From assembly GCA_029876055.1 (NCBI GenBank), contig CM056874.1:7688001-7752000 (forward strand): DNA of 64,000 bases. The letters run 5' to 3'. The stretch is from Madurella fahalii (taxonomy: Eukaryota; Ascomycota; Sordariomycetes; Sordariales). How positions within the stretch are numbered: position 1 is the stretch's first letter; each line of letters starts with the position of its first letter. The notes beneath the pieces were generated by a model. It did not search any database and was not told the origin of the DNA. It worked only from the letters and a program-made list of their open reading frames with translations. A program made the position numbers and the translations under genes. Below are positions 34,478-44,341 of this stretch, piece after piece.

Positions 34478-37093
34478 ATGGGACTACTACCTCTGGGTTT
34501 CCCGCGCTCGCGGGAGGCCAATCGGCCAAAACTACCTCTATACAAAGAACTGCCCCCTTCAAAATCACGGACACGCCGCACGCCGCGCTCTCCAATCAAG
34601 GAACGCTACTCGGACGCGGACGATTCGTCAGACGACGACTCAGATGATGGCGACTACAGCGACGATTCGGCGTCGTCATCTCCCAGTTCGGGAAGCTCCA
34701 GACGGACTTCCTCCTCGGTCTCGTCTGCCGCTGCGCTCATGCCCTTAAAGCGGCCGGTGGCTGCTGCTACGCGACGGCCTGTCCGGAGATATCTTTACCG
34801 GCTGCCGAACAGGGTCATACGGTACCTGTGTATTGGCATGATTTCCACCATCATCATATTCATCTCGCTTCTGGTCCGCGCGAGCCATCTAGAGAATAAG
34901 AGGATAGCAGAAGGCAAGGTGGACAAGAAGCCGGCAGACCCGCCCCCACCTTGGGAGCAGTTCGAATTCCTCACGAGATATTACGGCGGTGTCAGAACCC
35001 TGATTCCCTTGGCCGATAACGCGCCACAGTACCCACGTCTCGGCGAGGAGGGTCCCTACAACGCCACTCAGCCGCAGCGCCAGGAGTTAGAAGGACAAGA
35101 GACTGCACATCCTCCTATTGAGACAAGGGCTGTGCCGCCAAGCAAGGCCTTCACCAGCTATGCAAACGCCCGTCTTCCAAAGACGGGAGACGGGATCCAC
35201 GAGTGCTTCGTGGATAGTCAGAACAAGGTCAAGGTACCGCCGGTCCGTTACCTCGAGGGGCGGCCAAACGGCTTCCCCGACAACATCCTCGGCTCCTACG
35301 AACTGCTTTCGCTCCCAGAGGACATTTGCTTCGACCGGTATGGTAGGTTCGGGCCTTACGGCTACGGCTATTCCATCAGAACGGGGGGCCTCGGTCTCGG
35401 CGAGCATGGCGAGCGAGAGGGCGCCGATGCCGTCTGGGAAACCGTCAGGCAGGTCGACTGGCGCACCGTGGACTGGGCGGCTGCTCAGCGTCGCTGCTAT
35501 GAGGCCAATGCCGACCGATACAAGCCGTTAGCAACTCGCAATCCGCCTCCGCACGGCTTCTACATTGGCGAGGGCCTTGAGGGCTCTCAGCTGAAGGCAC
35601 GGGGCGCGGTAGAGGATGAATCGCAGCCGATCGAGCCTGCAGAGGAGAAGCCCAAGGGTGACACGGCAAGAACCGCCATTGTCATCCGGTGTTGGGACGA
35701 ATTCGCCTGGAAAGAAGAGGACGTTATGAACCTACGCGCCCTCATCTCTGAGCTGTCGCTCGCCTCTGGCGGCCGCTACGACGTCCATCTTTTGGTGCAG
35801 GTGCGGAACGACGGTCGGAATCCCGTCTGGGCGGACGACGAGACGTACCGCCGCCGCATCAACGAGACTGTTCCCGAGGAGTTCCGCGGGATTGCTACGC
35901 TGTGGTCGGAGACGCAGATGCTCGCCGTCTACCAGGGTATCGTCGATCTCTGGACCAGAGGGCCCGATCTCCCCGTCCACGGCTCGTACCGCGGTCTCCA
36001 GATGGCAATGCAGTATTTCGCCTATAACCATCCCGAGTATGATCACTTCTGGCAGTGGGAGATGGACATCCGCTACACGGGCCACTACCACGACTTGCTC
36101 TCCAAATTGGAGCTCTGGGCCAAGGAACAGCCCCGCAAGGGCCTCTGGGAGCGCAACTCGCGCTTCTACATGCCCTACGTCCACGGCTCCTGGGAGGACT
36201 TCAAGCAGATGGCGCGCGTGCAAACCGAGCACGGCACCGTCGGAGCCGACAACATGTGGGACAGAATCCCGGGCGCCAAAACAGGCGACAGGGCCTTGCC
36301 CCAACAAATCTCGCGCGGCGAGCAGAGCATCTGGGGGCCCCAGCGGCCCCTTGACGAAAATGATTGGTTCGAGCACGAGCACGACCCGGTCCCGCCCACC
36401 GCGTACGAGCGCGACAAGTACGTGTGGGGGGTAGGCGAGGAGGCCGACCTCCTCACGCTCAGCCCCATCTTCGATCCGGAGGGCACGAGCTGGAAGCTGG
36501 CCGACGACATCACGGGATACAATGAGACAGGCGGGATAGGCAAGCCGCCGCGGCGAGCGCAGATCATCACAGCCTCGCGCATGTCGCGCCGCCTGCTGCT
36601 CGCCATGCACCGCGAGACAGCCTTCAAGAAGCACCATGCCTTCCCCGAGATGTGGCCCGCCACCGTCGCGCTCCACCACGGCCTCAAGGCCGTCTTCGTC
36701 CCGCACCCCGTCTTTGTCGACCGCGCCTGGCCCCCAGAGTACATGGCGCGCGTGCTCAACGGCGGCCGGAACGGCGCCTCGGGCGGCGGGCGAATGTCCG
36801 TCTACGGGGACCGCGAGCACAACATGAAGGGACTGACGTGGTTCTATAATGCCGGGTTCCCGAGTAATCTGTACCGGCGCTGGCTGGGCCTGCGCGTGAA
36901 CAACGATGGTGGGGAGGAGTTTGAGCTGACGACGGATCAGAGCATGGATGACTTGACAGTCGGCACCATGCGCGGCGGTGAGGGCCGCATGTGTCTGCCG
37001 CCGATGCTGTTGCATCCTGTCAAGGAGGTTGAGTTGCCCGTTGAGCAGCATGCAGAGGAGGTTGCCGCTTCGGTGTCGGATCCTGCGGCGTGA
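34478..37093 (+). CDS. DUF3405 family type II membrane protein
   Basis: A single coding exon gives 871 residues from the first ATG at 34478. The N-terminal cytoplasmic part is basic, with a very acidic Asp/Ser tract at about 47-65 (DADDSSDDDSDDGDYSDD). A hydrophobic helix at about 114-135 (LCIGMISTIIIFISLLV) anchors the rest, which is probably luminal. The large C-terminal region is the fungal DUF3405 domain: TAIVIRCWDEFAWKEEDVMNLRALI, HLLVQVRNDGRNPVWADD, and DHFWQWEMDIRYTGHYHDLL. The layout, with repeated Trp and Asp/Glu-rich motifs, resembles Golgi glycosyltransferases, but no DXD site is certain and no activity is established. A long minus-strand frame in the same DNA is a codon-bias shadow. 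Confidence 0.88.
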   Translation: MGLLPLGFPRSREANRPKLPLYKELPPSKSRTRRTPRSPIKERYSDADDSSDDDSDDGDYSDDSASSSPSSGSSRRTSSSVSSAAALMPLKRPVAAATRRPVRRYLYRLPNRVIRYLCIGMISTIIIFISLLVRASHLENKRIAEGKVDKKPADPPPPWEQFEFLTRYYGGVRTLIPLADNAPQYPRLGEEGPYNATQPQRQELEGQETAHPPIETRAVPPSKAFTSYANARLPKTGDGIHECFVDSQNKVKVPPVRYLEGRPNGFPDNILGSYELLSLPEDICFDRYGRFGPYGYGYSIRTGGLGLGEHGEREGADAVWETVRQVDWRTVDWAAAQRRCYEANADRYKPLATRNPPPHGFYIGEGLEGSQLKARGAVEDESQPIEPAEEKPKGDTARTAIVIRCWDEFAWKEEDVMNLRALISELSLASGGRYDVHLLVQVRNDGRNPVWADDETYRRRINETVPEEFRGIATLWSETQMLAVYQGIVDLWTRGPDLPVHGSYRGLQMAMQYFAYNHPEYDHFWQWEMDIRYTGHYHDLLSKLELWAKEQPRKGLWERNSRFYMPYVHGSWEDFKQMARVQTEHGTVGADNMWDRIPGAKTGDRALPQQISRGEQSIWGPQRPLDENDWFEHEHDPVPPTAYERDKYVWGVGEEADLLTLSPIFDPEGTSWKLADDITGYNETGGIGKPPRRAQIITASRMSRRLLLAMHRETAFKKHHAFPEMWPATVALHHGLKAVFVPHPVFVDRAWPPEYMARVLNGGRNGASGGGRMSVYGDREHNMKGLTWFYNAGFPSNLYRRWLGLRVNNDGGEEFELTTDQSMDDLTVGTMRGGEGRMCLPPMLLHPVKEVELPVEQHAEEVAASVSDPAA

Positions 37094-37554
37094 GCCACAG
37101 GGTGGCGGTCTTGGTGGTTGGGTGTTTTCTGGTGGTTGTTTCCGTTTCACGTTTATGGCTTCGGTTAGGCGTTGGGGTACATTGCTGGGCAAGGAGAGGA
37201 TGAGTTTTCATGAAAAGGGGGCGCTGCATATGTTGTGTGAACGCATGATGAACACGTACCTTCCTATGTTCCCGTGTATATGGGCAATATTACGTACCTA
37301 GAGCAAGATGTAGAATCCAAGATATTCCCGGTCGCCGTCTATAATCGAACGGAACATATCATACCCGTGACTTGGAAGAGACTCAAACCATCACGTGCAT
37401 ATCACACCCCCAACTTGAAAGAGACTCCAACTTTCATGTGAAATGTCGGCGCCGGCGCATGTGAGCAACAGAACCATGTACCCTTCCCTGACTCCGTCAT
37501 AGATATAGAAGTTCCGCAGCTCTGCATTTCGACCTCCCCCGATGAACACTGTAG
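37094..37554. other. 3' flank of the DUF3405 gene
   Basis: No gene seen. The sequence carries a partly repeated phrase ACTTGGAAGAGACTC / ACTTGAAAGAGACTCC at about 37370 and 37412, too diverged to call an element. Confidence 0.45.
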
Positions 37555-37898
37555 TCTACAGTAGCCTAACGGTTAAAGGGGGAGGTTAGCCCACACTATG
37601 CTACGCTGACCCTGCCGTGATGTTCCCTGTTCGATCCCGAGTACATGACTGAAAAAAAAAAAAAAAGGAAAAAAAAAAGGAAAAAAGGACTTAAAAGGAA
37701 GGAAAAACAGAAAAGAAAAAAAAAAAGAGAGAGAGAGAGAAACCCTAGAAAAGAATGATAGAAAAGAATATAAATAATTAAAAACATAATTAAAAAAAAA
37801 AAAAAGTGTAGCCCACCTAGTAACGCGAAGTAAAACCCTACCTGCGGTTTTCGTAGCCAGCTACCTCCCTCAAAAGGGGGCTAGCTGGTGAGCTTTTT
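37555..37898 (+). repeat. A-rich patch with Pol III-like A and B boxes; possible SINE-like relic
   Basis: An A-box match, TAGCCTAACGG, lies at 37562-37572 and a B-box core, GTTCGATCC, at 37629-37637. A 155-base A-rich tract with a GA microsatellite follows (37651-37805). The octamer TAGCCCAC occurs at 37587-37594 and again at 37809-37816, just after the A tract. A hairpin with a 14-position stem and 4-base loop is at 37857-37888, followed by T5. As a tRNA the arms do not pair properly, so a functional tRNA is unlikely. A retroposon-like insertion or a Pol III transcript is possible; chance is not excluded. Confidence 0.3.
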
Positions 37899-38188
37899 GA
37901 TACACGCATATCTTTCTTATAGAAGAGCCGGACTATACCTTCCAACCATGATTATTGTAGCGTACTGTCTATGAAGCATTGAACCTCGAGCTATCTTCAT
38001 CTAGGCGCTGGTGGGACAGGCCGGTGTCTTCGTACATGGAATATATGAGCATGCTTCATCCGAGACGCCAAATAGAGAACTCCAAGCCCAATAGTCATCG
38101 CTCCGCACCTCCAGATCCTGTACCGAGCATGGACATCATCCAGTGCGGCCATTGCAAACAAACAAACAAACTGAGATACGTAGTGGCC
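37899..38188. other. 3' flank of the p24 gene; no gene seen
   Basis: A short stretch after the A-rich patch, without coding character, leading to the p24 stop codon on the minus strand. Confidence 0.45.
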
Positions 38189-38966
38189 TCAGACGACCCG
38201 CTTAACCTAAATTTTGGGCAGTTGTGTTAGCTCTCCGGCCCATCATGCCGAGTCTAGCCAAAGGGTGATCCGGCATACCTCAAAGAACCTCCGCAGCCAC
38301 CAAACCTGGAACACGCTCTCGCCAATGACGACGCCAATGACGAACAGATTCCACCACTTGACTCGGCTGTTGGTGCTCTCGGCCGTGTTGCGGTGGGTGC
38401 GCTCGCGCACGACGATATAGCTTTGCTCATCCTTGACGCGCTCGAGGAGTTCCGACAGCTTGCGCACCTCGACCTCAAGCGGGTCCTGCGGTTGATCTGC
38501 CTCGGACACGTATACTATGCCGTGCACGTTGAACGAAACTTCTTTGGATGAGGCGCCCCAGTGCTCGTTGCCGAAGCAGTAGACATACTTGCCGTCGTGC
38601 TTGGCGTCGAACGAGAAGTCGCCGTTGGACACTCCCTTCTCGTTGACCTCGTACTGGCCCATCGGATTGGTGATCTGGAACGGGAGGACTGGGTTAGTCG
38701 AATTTGAATCGCAAGAGAGACGCCCAGATGTGCATGGCCCGATGGCATCGCTAGCTCAATCATACCCAGAAGTCAACGTCAAGGTTGCCGGCACTGCCAA
38801 ACTCGCGGTCGCCAACCTGGAACGACACCGTCATCTTGTCATCGCGATGCAGGTTCTCGTGGAAGCACTCGCGGCCATGGGCCGGGAGCTGGATGTTGTG
38901 TGCAATTGCCGAGCCCAGCAGCAGGCCGGCTGAGAACAGCAGCTTTGCCGCTGCGTGTAGGAGCAT
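38189..38966 (-). CDS. p24 family (emp24/GOLD) ER-Golgi cargo receptor
   Basis: Exons 38966-38766, 38674-38279 and 38206-38189 give 204 residues. A signal peptide (about 1-22, LLFSAGLLLGSAIAHN) is followed by a GOLD domain (ECFHENLHRDDKMTVSFQVGD to DGKYVYCFGNEHW, with the two conserved Cys). A coiled coil (LEVEVRKLSELLERVKDEQSYIV) and a transmembrane helix (WWNLFVIGVVIGESVFQVWWL) come next, then the short tail RRFFEVKRVV. p24 proteins cycle between ER and Golgi and sort GPI-anchored cargo; FF binds COPII and the basic end binds COPI. The last exon encodes only VKRVV, preceded by a 72-nt intron with a GCTAAC branch. The subtype looks like the gamma/Erp group, but I am not sure. Confidence 0.93.
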
Positions 38967-40023
38967 GGTGATTGTCGTCCTGGGGCGTGGTGGCCGCGTA
39001 ACAAAGACTGGGTTCGAGGTCGGGATGCCACTTTGTCGTTCGCAGTGCAGGTTCCTTTTCGGGAGGCTGCTTAAGGGATGCAATCGAGGACACCTTGGCG
39101 ATTTGGCGCTAGGGGAGCCGCTCTGTCGCGGCTCCAGCAGGGATGTGGCATTCCCCAGCCCCACTGGGCCAGTGCCAGCTTGTTAAACCGACAGAAAAAA
39201 AAAGAGCCAACGACAGGAGGGGACCAAAGGAATGCCCCGGTCCAATGTTGTTCCAGACTGCCCGGTAAGTGTACACGCCAGGTACAGGTGGCGGGGGGTG
39301 TCTCGCAGTGCCAATGTCTGCCTAAGGGGCTCGCTATAAGGTGTCATCGAGGTACACCTAGCAGTGCACGGGCCCTCGTCTCCTGGAAACCGCCCCAGCA
39401 GCTGCCCTCCCTGGTCTGGCTCAGCCCGGCCCAAGAACAACTTTCAAAATCCAATCCGTCCCCCAAAGGCTTTCCTTCCACACCGCCATCATAACATCAT
39501 ATCCAGCACCACTCTCGACGGTAATTAGCCGCGTCGCCATCTCGGTCACTTCTCGAGATACGCCCCGAACAGTAAGTCGCTTTCTCTATCGCCCCAGCGC
39601 CCCCAGTGGATCACGGCTTCGGCTTTCTGCCTCGGCCTGCCGCCCGCTTTCTTGACTCCCCCCAACTCCTGCGCGCCTCTTACCCCAGCCAAAATCGGGC
39701 TGCTGTCCAATCCGCCTGCACATCCGTCACGTTACTGCCTGTTGGTCGCGTTTTTGCTTTCCGCTTTCGAGGCAGCCTGGGGTTCGCTGGGGCCTCGTTC
39801 TATCCTGTTCTTATTCGACAGCACTGCGCATATCTGTCCTCAGACCACGCTAGTCAGCAGCCTTTAACTTATCGTCTCCCGTCCGCCATTCCTTTGCGGC
39901 TACACCCACGCTACCGCAAAAGACAGCCATCAGCTTCCCGCTCGTCCTGCTTACATACCATTCTCAACAGGTCCACCCTACCTCACTTCGTTTTCCCGCG
40001 TCCCCTTCACCAACTCCACCAAG
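38967..40023. other. divergent promoter region p24 / ARF1, with a possible 5'-UTR intron
   Basis: A perfect donor, CAGTAAGT, at 39572 and the acceptor CTCAACAG ending at 39970 could bound a 399-nt intron in the ARF1 leader. The intervening sequence is pyrimidine-rich. No coding block was recognised. Confidence 0.45.
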
Positions 40024-40778
40024 ATGGGCATAGGAGGATCCAAGGTCTGGAGCTGGCTCTCCCTGCTTATGAAGCAGAAGGAGATGCGGATTTTGATGGT
40101 CGGTCTCGACGCTGCGGGCAAGACCACCATTCTTTATAAGCTTAAGCTGGGTGAAGTCGTCACGACCATCCCGACCATCGGTACGCCGCTCCACCTGCTC
40201 ACCTAGAAGCTGCCGGGTAGCGTACTGACGTTCTCCCCTGCCAGGTTTCAACGTCGAGACCGTTGAGTATCGCAACATCCAGTTCACCGTGTGGGATGTC
40301 GGTGGCCAGGACAAGATCCGTCCCCTGTGGCGACATTACTTCCAGAACACCCAGGGTATCATCTTCGTCGTCGACAGCAACGATCGTGACCGTGTCCCCG
40401 AGGCCCGTGAGGAACTGCAGCGCATGCTCAACGAGGATGAGCTGAGGGATGCCCTTCTCTTGGTCTTCGCCAACAAGCAGGATCTGCCCGTGAGTCCCTC
40501 CCCGTGTGCATGCCGAGCATCCGGGCTCCAATCTTTTGTATCAGTAGTTACTCACATGTTGTTGCAGAACGCCATGAGTGTTGCTGAGATCACAGACAAG
40601 CTCGGCCTCCACAGCTTGCGGCAACGCACCTGGGTAAGATGCCCCGTTTTTGCTTCTATCATCACTTGCAAGTCCTAACCCCCGGTCGTAGTACATTCAA
40701 TCCACCTGCGCCACCTCGGGTGACGGTCTGTTTGAGGGTCTCGACTGGCTGGCCACGGAAATCAAGAAGAACAACTAA
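40024..40778 (+). CDS. ARF1: ADP-ribosylation factor 1 (Arf1) GTPase
   Basis: Four exons, 40024-40180, 40245-40489, 40568-40633 and 40692-40778, give 184 residues. Arf1 is the Golgi GTPase that recruits COPI and clathrin adaptors. Gly2 is present for myristoylation. GTP-binding motifs are complete: GLDAAGKT, TTIPTIGFNVE (switch I), WDVGGQDKIRPLW (switch II), NKQD and CATSG. The core is plainly Arf1 rather than Arf6 (HYFQNTQGIIFVVDSNDRDR, LRQRTW). The N-terminal helix, GIGGSKVWSWLSLLMKQKEMR, is about three residues longer than usual for Arf1 and holds two Trp residues. Introns 1-3 are 64, 78 and 58 nt. Confidence 0.96.
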
Positions 40779-41953
40779 AGCGACATCGGAATTACTGAGG
40801 ATCGGATCTCCTCTCCCATCGGCCAAGCATGGCTCGATTGTGCCCTATCAGATATCCGTTAGGCAATCAGTCGACTAGCCCATGAACTATTTCTGCGGTT
40901 GATGCCTGCATCGTGAACGCCGCACATGATGACGAGAAGCAAGAGGGGCTGGGCCGACGCTCATTCTAAACTTTGGTCACGTTTCGGGAAAGACGGAGGC
41001 GCACTAGGTTGGGATCTTGTACAATTTGATACATCGTCAGGAGAGGATCGGTTCATTTTACTGCTTCCCTCTAGCCCTACCGACCCATTGGTTCGTTCTG
41101 TGTCTTTGTGCCGAGAGGGCCGGAGGAAAGAAGGACTGTTTGGCGAGAAGCAACAGGTGTGGTGTGCAACGACGTTTTTTTGGGGGGGAGGGCGAAAGGA
41201 GTGGAAGCTGTAAACAACACAGTTGCTAATTACAATCTCAAGTCTTCGTTTTGCTGCCTTCCCATCTATGCTGTTTGCCGCTTTCTGGGAATCATACCTC
41301 CCTATCTGTCGGTCCATAACACAAGTATCTAGATGATCCAGCGAGCTATACCCCGAGACGCTCTGCCCGGTTCGTTTGCTGAGTGCCTACCTGTGACTTT
41401 AAAACCATAGCACAGATGAGCACATGAATGTTAAGACTGCCACAGACTACGACTTGGTATGTTGGCGCTGCGAATTGGGGCTCCCGTTTTCTTTGTGTTT
41501 CCTCTAGATGTGCACTGCGTCGGTTCGGCCGAGGAAAGGTGTTGAAGACTCGGGACACTCTTGTCCGCCGTCAAAGAATACCTGTCTTTGTCTTATTCCG
41601 AACGAGACCGGGTGTTCCGACATGCGGCTGGTGGGTTTGGGACAAAGCTGCTTACCCTGCCTAACGGTTGTTAATACGGATATGCAGATAGAGCGGCCCC
41701 GAGACACCATTGCGGAGTTTTGTCGCACTAGTTGTATTGCGCGTTTCGTGGTTTCTATAAAATGCCTATATATTGGGTATGATGCTTAAGTACACAGACT
41801 TTTTTTACAACCGCACCGCCAACGCCCGTCCCTTCTCCGTATGTGGAGTGGTGATCGTTAGGTATGATACAATGCTCGTTTACATAACTATACAGTGGTG
41901 TCATCGCCATAGAGGGAAAGAAAACGGTACAAGAAAGAGGGACTAGCTCCGGC
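40779..41953. other. convergent 3' region ARF1 / HSP78
   Basis: About 1.2 kb between two converging genes. Short frames only; no RNA gene or repeat was recognised. Confidence 0.5.
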
Positions 41954-44341
41954 TTACTGCCCGGCGGTGCTCGATTCCCTCTGAACCACGAGCCCGCTCT
42001 TATCTTCATTGAGCCCAACGACAGCGACGTCCCCCGTCTTGATCTCTCCACGGATGATCTTGTCTGCCAGGCCGTTGCCGATCTCGGTCGTGATCAGACG
42101 ATTGAGCGGACGCGCGCCGAACTTGGGGTCGTAGCCTCTCTCGGCCAGCCATTGCCGGACCTCGTCGGGTACTGTGAGTGTAATGCGCCGTTCATCCAGC
42201 CGCTCCTGGAGTTCCCTAAGGCGGATGTCGACGATGCCCCGCAGCGCCTCGAGGGAAAGGCGCTTGAAAACGATGAACGAGTCGATTCTGTTGAGGAACT
42301 CGGGAGGGTATTGCGATGAGACGACGTCCATGACTGCTTTCTTGATGTCTGGATGGATGTCGCCATCGGCCGTCTCTTTGTAGGGGTGGATAGGATCGGC
42401 CCCGACGAGGATGTCGGCGCCAAGGTTCGACGTCAGGACGATGATGGTGTTTTTGAAATCGACCTTGTGTCCTTGGGCATCGGTGAGATAGCCCTCGTCC
42501 AAGACCTGGAGAAGCAACGCTGAGATATCGCGGTGCGCCTTCTCAAACTCATCGAACAGAAGGACTGCATACGGCTTTCGCCGTACTGCCTCCGTCAGCT
42601 GGCCTGCGTCTTCGTAACCCACGTAGCCCGATGGAGCGCCAATTAGGCGGGAGATGGTGTGCTTCTCCTGGAACTCGCTCATGTCGAAGCGCACAACAGC
42701 AGACTCCGTCGAGAACAGGAAGCCAGCCAGCTTCTTGCAGAGTTCCGTCTTGCCAACGCCCGTAGGCCCGAGGAAGAAGAACGATGCTAGCGGTCGATTC
42801 TCGCCACTGAGACCGGCCCTCTGCATTCTTACGGCATCGGCGACTGCCTTGAGGGCCTCGTCTTGACCCCGAACAGACTCCCGCAGGATGTCCTCCATGT
42901 GTATCAGCCTCTCAGTGTGCCCGCTAGTCAGTTTGGATATCGGGATTCCGGTAATTCTCGAAACCACGTTGGCGATATCGTCCGCTGTTACCGAATCGTG
43001 GATCAGAGTGCCCTCGGCCGCTGGCTTCTCGCCATCCCGAGGCAACTTTTGCTCCAGATTCGGGATGATGCCAAATCTCAGTTCTGAAGCCCTCGCGAAG
43101 TTGCCCTCCCTCTGTGCCTGTTCCAGTTCGATCCGGGCTCTGTCAAGCTCGGCTTGAGTCTGCTTGATGGTGTCGATTTCGGCCTTTTCCTTTTCCCACT
43201 TTTCTGTCAGGGCCTGCACTTCTTCCTGGCAGCTCTTCAGGTCGGCTTCGAGCTTCTCGCGCCTCTCCTTACTCGCGATGTCCTTCTCTTTGCGCAGGCT
43301 CTCCAACTCTATCTGAATCGTCATGATCTTTTGATCCAGGCGTAGGATATCTTCGGGTTTGCTCTCTTGTTGCAGTCTTAGCGAGCTTGCCGCTTCGTCC
43401 ATCAGGTCGATGGCTTTATCGGGGAGGAAACGGTCGGTGATGTACCGGTTCGAATAGGTTGCGGCGGCAACCAGGGCCCCGTCGGTGATACGAACGCCGT
43501 GGTGGACCTCATACTTGTCTTTGATGCCACGGAGTATACTGATCGTGTCTTGCACAGACGGCTCGCCAACGAGAATGGGTTGGAATCTTCTGGCCAACGC
43601 GACGTCTTTCTCAATCTGACGATACTCGGCAAGGGTGGTGGCGCCGCAACATTGTAGTTCGCCTCGAGAGAGAGCAGGCTTCAAGAGGTTCGATGCGTCG
43701 ATAGATCCTTCCGCCTTTCCTAGGCCAAGGAGTGTGTGGAGCTCGTCGATGAAGAGGATGACCTCGCCTTTCGCTTGCTGCACTTCGTTCAACACCTTTT
43801 TCAACCGCTCCTCGAAATCACCCCTGAACTTCGCGCCAGCGATGAGAGAGCCGAGATCTAAGCTGATGACCCTTTTGTTTTTGATGCTTTCTGGAACCGC
43901 ACCCCGCACAATCTCTAGGGCCAGGCCTTCCAGAACGGCAGTCTTGCCAACACCAGCGCTCCCGATAAGAACTGGATTGTTCTTCGTCCTACGCGAGAGG
44001 ATCTGTATTGTGCGCTGAATCTCGGCTGACCTGCCAATAACAGGGTCCAGCTTCCCCTCCCTTGCTTTCGCCGTCAGGTCAATACCATATTGCTCCAATG
44101 CCGGTTTCTCTGGTTCGCCTCCGAGGTTCATGCGGTGCGTACCGCCGGGCGGGTGTGGTCTGCCATTGGAATATGCTCGAGTCGCTATGCAAGGGAGCAA
44201 GCGTAACGAGTCGCTCAAGGCCGCCGTCCGGGGTACCGTCAATCCGGTGGTTCGTGAAATTTGGCGCTGTCGCAGAGCTCCCCTCGAAGCGGCGGCAAAG
44301 CGCCGAGAAGCCGTTGAAAGAAGTTGTACTCTCGTCTGCAT
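41954..44341 (-). CDS. HSP78: mitochondrial AAA+ disaggregase Hsp78 (ClpB type)
   Basis: An intronless gene for 795 residues. The first 60 residues are Arg/Ser/Ala-rich and fit a mitochondrial presequence. As in yeast Hsp78, the N-terminal substrate domain of ClpB/Hsp104 is missing, and the first ATPase domain starts soon after with the ClpB block LEQYGIDLTAKAREGKLDPVIGR. Walker A sites are GSAGVGKT (127-134) and GPTGVGKT (525-532); Walker B sites are VILFIDELH and VLLFDEFEKA. A coiled-coil middle domain occupies about 330-440. The enzyme resolves aggregates in the matrix with mtHsp70. A heat-shock-like sequence lies about 390 bases upstream. The C-terminus ends GLVVQRESSTAGQ. Confidence 0.97.
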   Translation of the reverse strand: MQTRVQLLSTASRRFAAASRGALRQRQISRTTGLTVPRTAALSDSLRLLPCIATRAYSNGRPHPPGGTHRMNLGGEPEKPALEQYGIDLTAKAREGKLDPVIGRSAEIQRTIQILSRRTKNNPVLIGSAGVGKTAVLEGLALEIVRGAVPESIKNKRVISLDLGSLIAGAKFRGDFEERLKKVLNEVQQAKGEVILFIDELHTLLGLGKAEGSIDASNLLKPALSRGELQCCGATTLAEYRQIEKDVALARRFQPILVGEPSVQDTISILRGIKDKYEVHHGVRITDGALVAAATYSNRYITDRFLPDKAIDLMDEAASSLRLQQESKPEDILRLDQKIMTIQIELESLRKEKDIASKERREKLEADLKSCQEEVQALTEKWEKEKAEIDTIKQTQAELDRARIELEQAQREGNFARASELRFGIIPNLEQKLPRDGEKPAAEGTLIHDSVTADDIANVVSRITGIPISKLTSGHTERLIHMEDILRESVRGQDEALKAVADAVRMQRAGLSGENRPLASFFFLGPTGVGKTELCKKLAGFLFSTESAVVRFDMSEFQEKHTISRLIGAPSGYVGYEDAGQLTEAVRRKPYAVLLFDEFEKAHRDISALLLQVLDEGYLTDAQGHKVDFKNTIIVLTSNLGADILVGADPIHPYKETADGDIHPDIKKAVMDVVSSQYPPEFLNRIDSFIVFKRLSLEALRGIVDIRLRELQERLDERRITLTVPDEVRQWLAERGYDPKFGARPLNRLITTEIGNGLADKIIRGEIKTGDVAVVGLNEDKSGLVVQRESSTAGQ

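Noticed and set aside
35732..37192. 486-codon open frame on the minus strand
   Set aside because: It is exactly antisense to the DUF3405 coding region. GC-biased third positions keep the antisense frame open, and the plus-strand protein has real family blocks.
37555..37650. Functional tRNA gene
   Set aside because: A- and B-box matches exist, but the acceptor and T-stem do not pair.
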